From the NCBI GenBank assembly GCA_039720395.1, contig CM077821.1:40732792-40796791 (forward strand): a stretch of 64,000 bases of DNA, written 5' to 3'. A model generated the notes under the pieces. The model did not search any database. It was given only the letters and a program-made list of their open reading frames with translations, and was not told where the DNA came from. The stretch comes from Liquidambar formosana (taxonomy: Eukaryota > Streptophyta > Magnoliopsida > Saxifragales > Altingiaceae). A program made the translations under genes and the position numbers. Shown here piece after piece: positions 60,687-64,000 of the stretch (within the stretch, counting starts at the first letter, position 1; each line of letters opens with the position of its first letter).

Positions 60687-63600
60687 TAGAAAAATGCTAC
60701 ATGCAGCAACCTCTGTGTCTCAATTTTCACCACAACTTTTTCACAAACAATCGGGCCCATACATCGGTGACGTATGTCATTACGTAGGAGTGGATTTTAT
60801 ATGGTTATTTCCTTCCGAGAGATTTGGAATAAAAATTTATGTTTGAAATTAGCGCATAAAAGATTACTCTCAATTGTTATAGATTCTTACTTTAACCGTT
60901 CTAGTGATTTTTCAAAATTAGAATATTAATTTTATGTTCCCGTGTTTGATTGTGTTTTTTAAAAAATATTCATTGTTATTAAGATATCATCATGCATATA
61001 AACAGGCTTCAATGAGTGATTACATGATTAAGTTTGCCAAAATGATTATTTATTCTTTATAAAATTCAAGATTTCCCCAAAGGATTTTTTTTTTCTTATC
61101 ATTTTTTATTTTCCCTTCCATCCGATGGATAAAAAATTAAACTCATGTTATCTGTCTCATAATTTACTGACCCGTAGGCCAAAACAGTTGTGATATATTA
61201 TTTCATATTTCTCGTGGGTATATGACCTTTTCATTTCAAACATTAAAGTTTTCATATACGGAGTATTTAAAATCTATGCCTTCGAAATGAGAAACATTTG
61301 TACTATGTATTCATGTGCACATAGGGTTAGTCCACTCATTTACATACTGCCTGCCTTCAATTACGCGCATGCTGACATTAATGTGAATACTAGGCTAGAA
61401 AGTAGAAACCAATGGTCAATGTGATTTAATGCCAATCAATTTGGAATTTTTACCTGCGGGAACCAAATATAATACACCATGTTTGTTTAACCATGCATGC
61501 AATCCCTTAGCAAGAAAAAAAAAAATGCATGTAATCATTGAAAAGAAAATTGAACACATGATTGGAAGTGCCTTGATCCAGCGCCAACTTAGTTAGCATT
61601 CTGAGTTGTTCTGTAATTAATATTTATAATTCTTTCATTTTGAAAAAGAAAATTAAGAGGAGGTCGAGATAAAATAAATAAAAATAAAATAAAATAAAAA
61701 ATTTTAAAGATTATTTCGGGGGGGGGGAGGGGAGTACGGACACCAATTAGACGGTATAAAGATTAATTACTCTAATTATGTGTCTACAGGTAGTATGAGA
61801 CGACCCAGAAAGCAATTGATCATTATCAACTTAATTTGTAAGCATAATTGGGGCCACTAAATAATTTTTGAATCTCTTAACAACTATTCCAAAGTAATCA
61901 TACAATTATCTTAAGCTGGAACAGTGGTTGAACGATTCCAAATTATTCCCCTTTGCCCTGGTCTTCCATGCAAACTAGTTGTGGCATTTACATTATTGAA
62001 ATTCCATTTTAGATAATAGTGGTAGGAAAATATTCGTATAATCAGCTTGACTGGCTGATTTTGAAATCTTATTCCTTTATGGCATACGTGGCCTTTTCTA
62101 CGTCCACAGACCAGTAACAACTGGTCAGTTAGGCAAGCACTGGCGGTGAGAAAACGTCACCCATAATCTTTTTCTTTGACTCTTCATTTTCCCATTTTGG
62201 AGATCACGACATGTTGTAGACAACCTTGTCTATGAGACCACAGCCCTATCAATTGGGGGAACCCTTAACTCAATAAATAATATTGATCCACCTAACAATT
62301 TCTTGTTGAGATTTAAACTATTTGGCCTGTTGCTTTTCTTTCTATTTAATACAATTATATAGACTGTGTATGTAGAGAGAGAGAGAGAGAGAGAGTGAGA
62401 GAGTTATTAAAGACTGCCACTAATCTGTCCTGTTCCAAAAGGAAATGGATAGTGACTTTAGAGATCTTTTCCTAAGATGAAACTTAGGAAGAAAAATATA
62501 ATTATCTAATGAAATGATAGAGAGCACTAACAGTACTAATCCTACTTTCATATAATATATAATATATGGTAATTATACGGTAGCAAGCACCCCACCCTAA
62601 GTATTGGGGGAACCTCCTCTACGCCATTCGATTTCGGTTGACCGAATCTCGAGGCATCTTAAAGTCATGGAAAAAAAAATGGTGGGTTGAAGCTCAATCC
62701 GACTTTAATCCAATGGCTTAAAAGGTGGCACCTACAACAACCCTTGATGGGCATGTGCTATATATTGCTAATTCTCTCCATTCATTATTCAAATTGAAAT
62801 CCTTCCTCTTTCCTTTTGTAATTTTTTATTGTTAATATTATTATAAGATGATATTGGTCCATGCATGGGTAGCTTCTCTCCTGTGGAATGGATGCTTGCA
62901 GCTGGGTTTTGGGGAGGCCTTAGTGCCTCAGAAAGTATAGACAATCTTAATTAATTCCTACAAATGCATCAAATCTTCCAAAAAGATGGAATTCCCCTTC
63001 ACTATCAAGATCATGCAATCTATGTATCTTTCAGTCTGCAGTCTGTTGTTTGTGTTTCTTTGTTTCACTCATGATATTAATATTTTAAGTCAAATTGCAT
63101 AGTTTGTCACATTAGATAGATCTTCTGAGTTAACCCAAAGGATTAATTCACTCAAATCTCTTCAGAGTCAATGGATCGCACGCTAAACTCATTATTATTT
63201 CTTTCTTTTTCCTTCTTATAGTAGGCAATTGATCAGATCCACCTCTCATATTTAAGAAAATATAATAATAATAATAATAATAAGATTAAAAGAGAACAGA
63301 ATTCTATTCAAAATAATAAATAAATATAATTTTTTTCCGAAATTAATAGAATGAAAACAAGTGTTAATAGTTATGGGAATTCAATTTCATAGTATACCAC
63401 ACGCTTTACCATCCGACCCTAGTGACATCTTTTGAAATAAAAAGCCTCAATAAGTGGAAAATTGGAGGTTATCTGGTGGATGACCAATAATGAGCCTAAC
63501 CCTAGGCCGAGTGCGTTTGGCCCATGAGTCAACTTGCTGAGCTTTGAAACAATGATAGAGACATGGGGCCTGGGTTCTTTTTTCAAAATTGTTTTTGTTG

Positions 63601-64000
63601 TTGTTCTCAATCATTAGATTCCCTTTTTCATGTTTGGCGAGTGGTATCCTATATGTTTTTGGGTGAACCTTTTTTTCCAAGCCCATTACATCATTTTAGA
63701 ATTGAGCCTCTCTCTCTCCCCCTCTCCCTTTTGTATTTATAAATTATAAGTCATCCCATGTGTTCACTGTGTTAATTCTCATACACGTTTACTCACATTC
63801 CCTACTCAAGAATCTGGATAAGCTTGCATCAAACACCCCTTATGGAAAATCCCTTCTTTAAAAATAAAAATAAAAATAAAAATAAAAAGAGAGAAAAAAA
63901 CTTTATGGGGTTAAGTTGGGGCCCAAGGCCCAAACTACAAAAAGGGCAAAAACATCATGGGGTCTTGCAGCCCCTATGGCCTAGGGCATGTTCAAATAGG
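59871..64000. other. Right-end intergenic region, no gene recognised
   Basis: It includes a 131-base-period direct repeat (60391-60610), TA/GA microsatellites (60634-60684 and 62372-62404), poly-G near 61719-61726 and (ATA)n at 63262-63281. Short open frames (61911-62120, 63419-63686) have no recognised domain. Confidence 0.45.
60391..60610. repeat. Two-copy direct repeat, period 131 bp
   Basis: CACCATTCAAATTTTGCAGC through GAAATGAGTTAA occurs at about 60391-60470 and 60522-60601 with few differences; the spacer includes AACCAAGCGAC twice. Confidence 0.88.

Noticed and set aside
1..64000. CRISPR arrays, tRNA or rRNA genes, bacterial operons
   Set aside because: I looked for spaced short repeats, cloverleaf-like B-box motifs and rRNA core text and saw none; the DNA is plant nuclear.

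Overview
The window is nuclear DNA from a flowering plant, most likely a eudicot. It is AT-rich, its genes have introns, and the recognisable families are plant ones: BEL1-like homeodomain, a plant BTB/POZ class, ALMT malate channel and plant B3 domain. Ty1-copia, Mutator-like, hAT, Tourist, Stowaway and Helitron elements are dense. I cannot name the species. I see no rRNA, tRNA or CRISPR and nothing prokaryotic.

Two genes look intact. One is a BEL1-like homeobox gene (BLH1 type, 698 codons in four exons, minus strand, 36283-39185). The other is a single-exon B3-domain gene (minus strand, 11446-12576). All other gene-like sequence is broken.

The left 40 kb is a mosaic of duplicated blocks. 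Block A (3' flank and last exons of BLH1) is at 1-3107 and 34366-37409. Block B (BTB/POZ gene fragment) is at 3113-5573 and 21785-22992. Block C (non-coding DNA, a hAT element and an ALMT fragment) is at 7172-10800 and 22993-29610. Block U is at 6237-6720, with copies after both ALMT fragments. Block S is a direct duplication at 30752-31985 and 33110-34340. At 3107/3113, a BLH1 fragment is joined directly to the intron of the BTB gene. The paired copies date the mobile elements: a 1.24-kb MULE, a Tourist MITE and two tandem Helitrons each have an empty site in the partner copy, whereas the hAT element is in both copies and is older than the duplication.

Between the blocks lie the B3 gene, a foldback-type element (13146-14026) and a complete but coding-dead Ty1-copia element (15333-20758) with near-identical LTRs and a 5-bp target duplication.

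The right 24 kb (about 40-64 kb) has no gene I can support. It holds the GA/CT-rich region upstream of BLH1, a Stowaway MITE, a foldback MITE, a GC-rich stretch with G-boxes (50.3-51.35 kb), a compound Mutator-like region with a nested hAT element and a possible captured exon (51.4-55.0 kb), an internally deleted copia element that keeps LTRs, PBS and PPT (57163-58796), and a 732-bp Helitron with an internal minisatellite (59139-59870).

I found no new functional system. The main interest is the well-marked history of duplication and transposition around BLH1.
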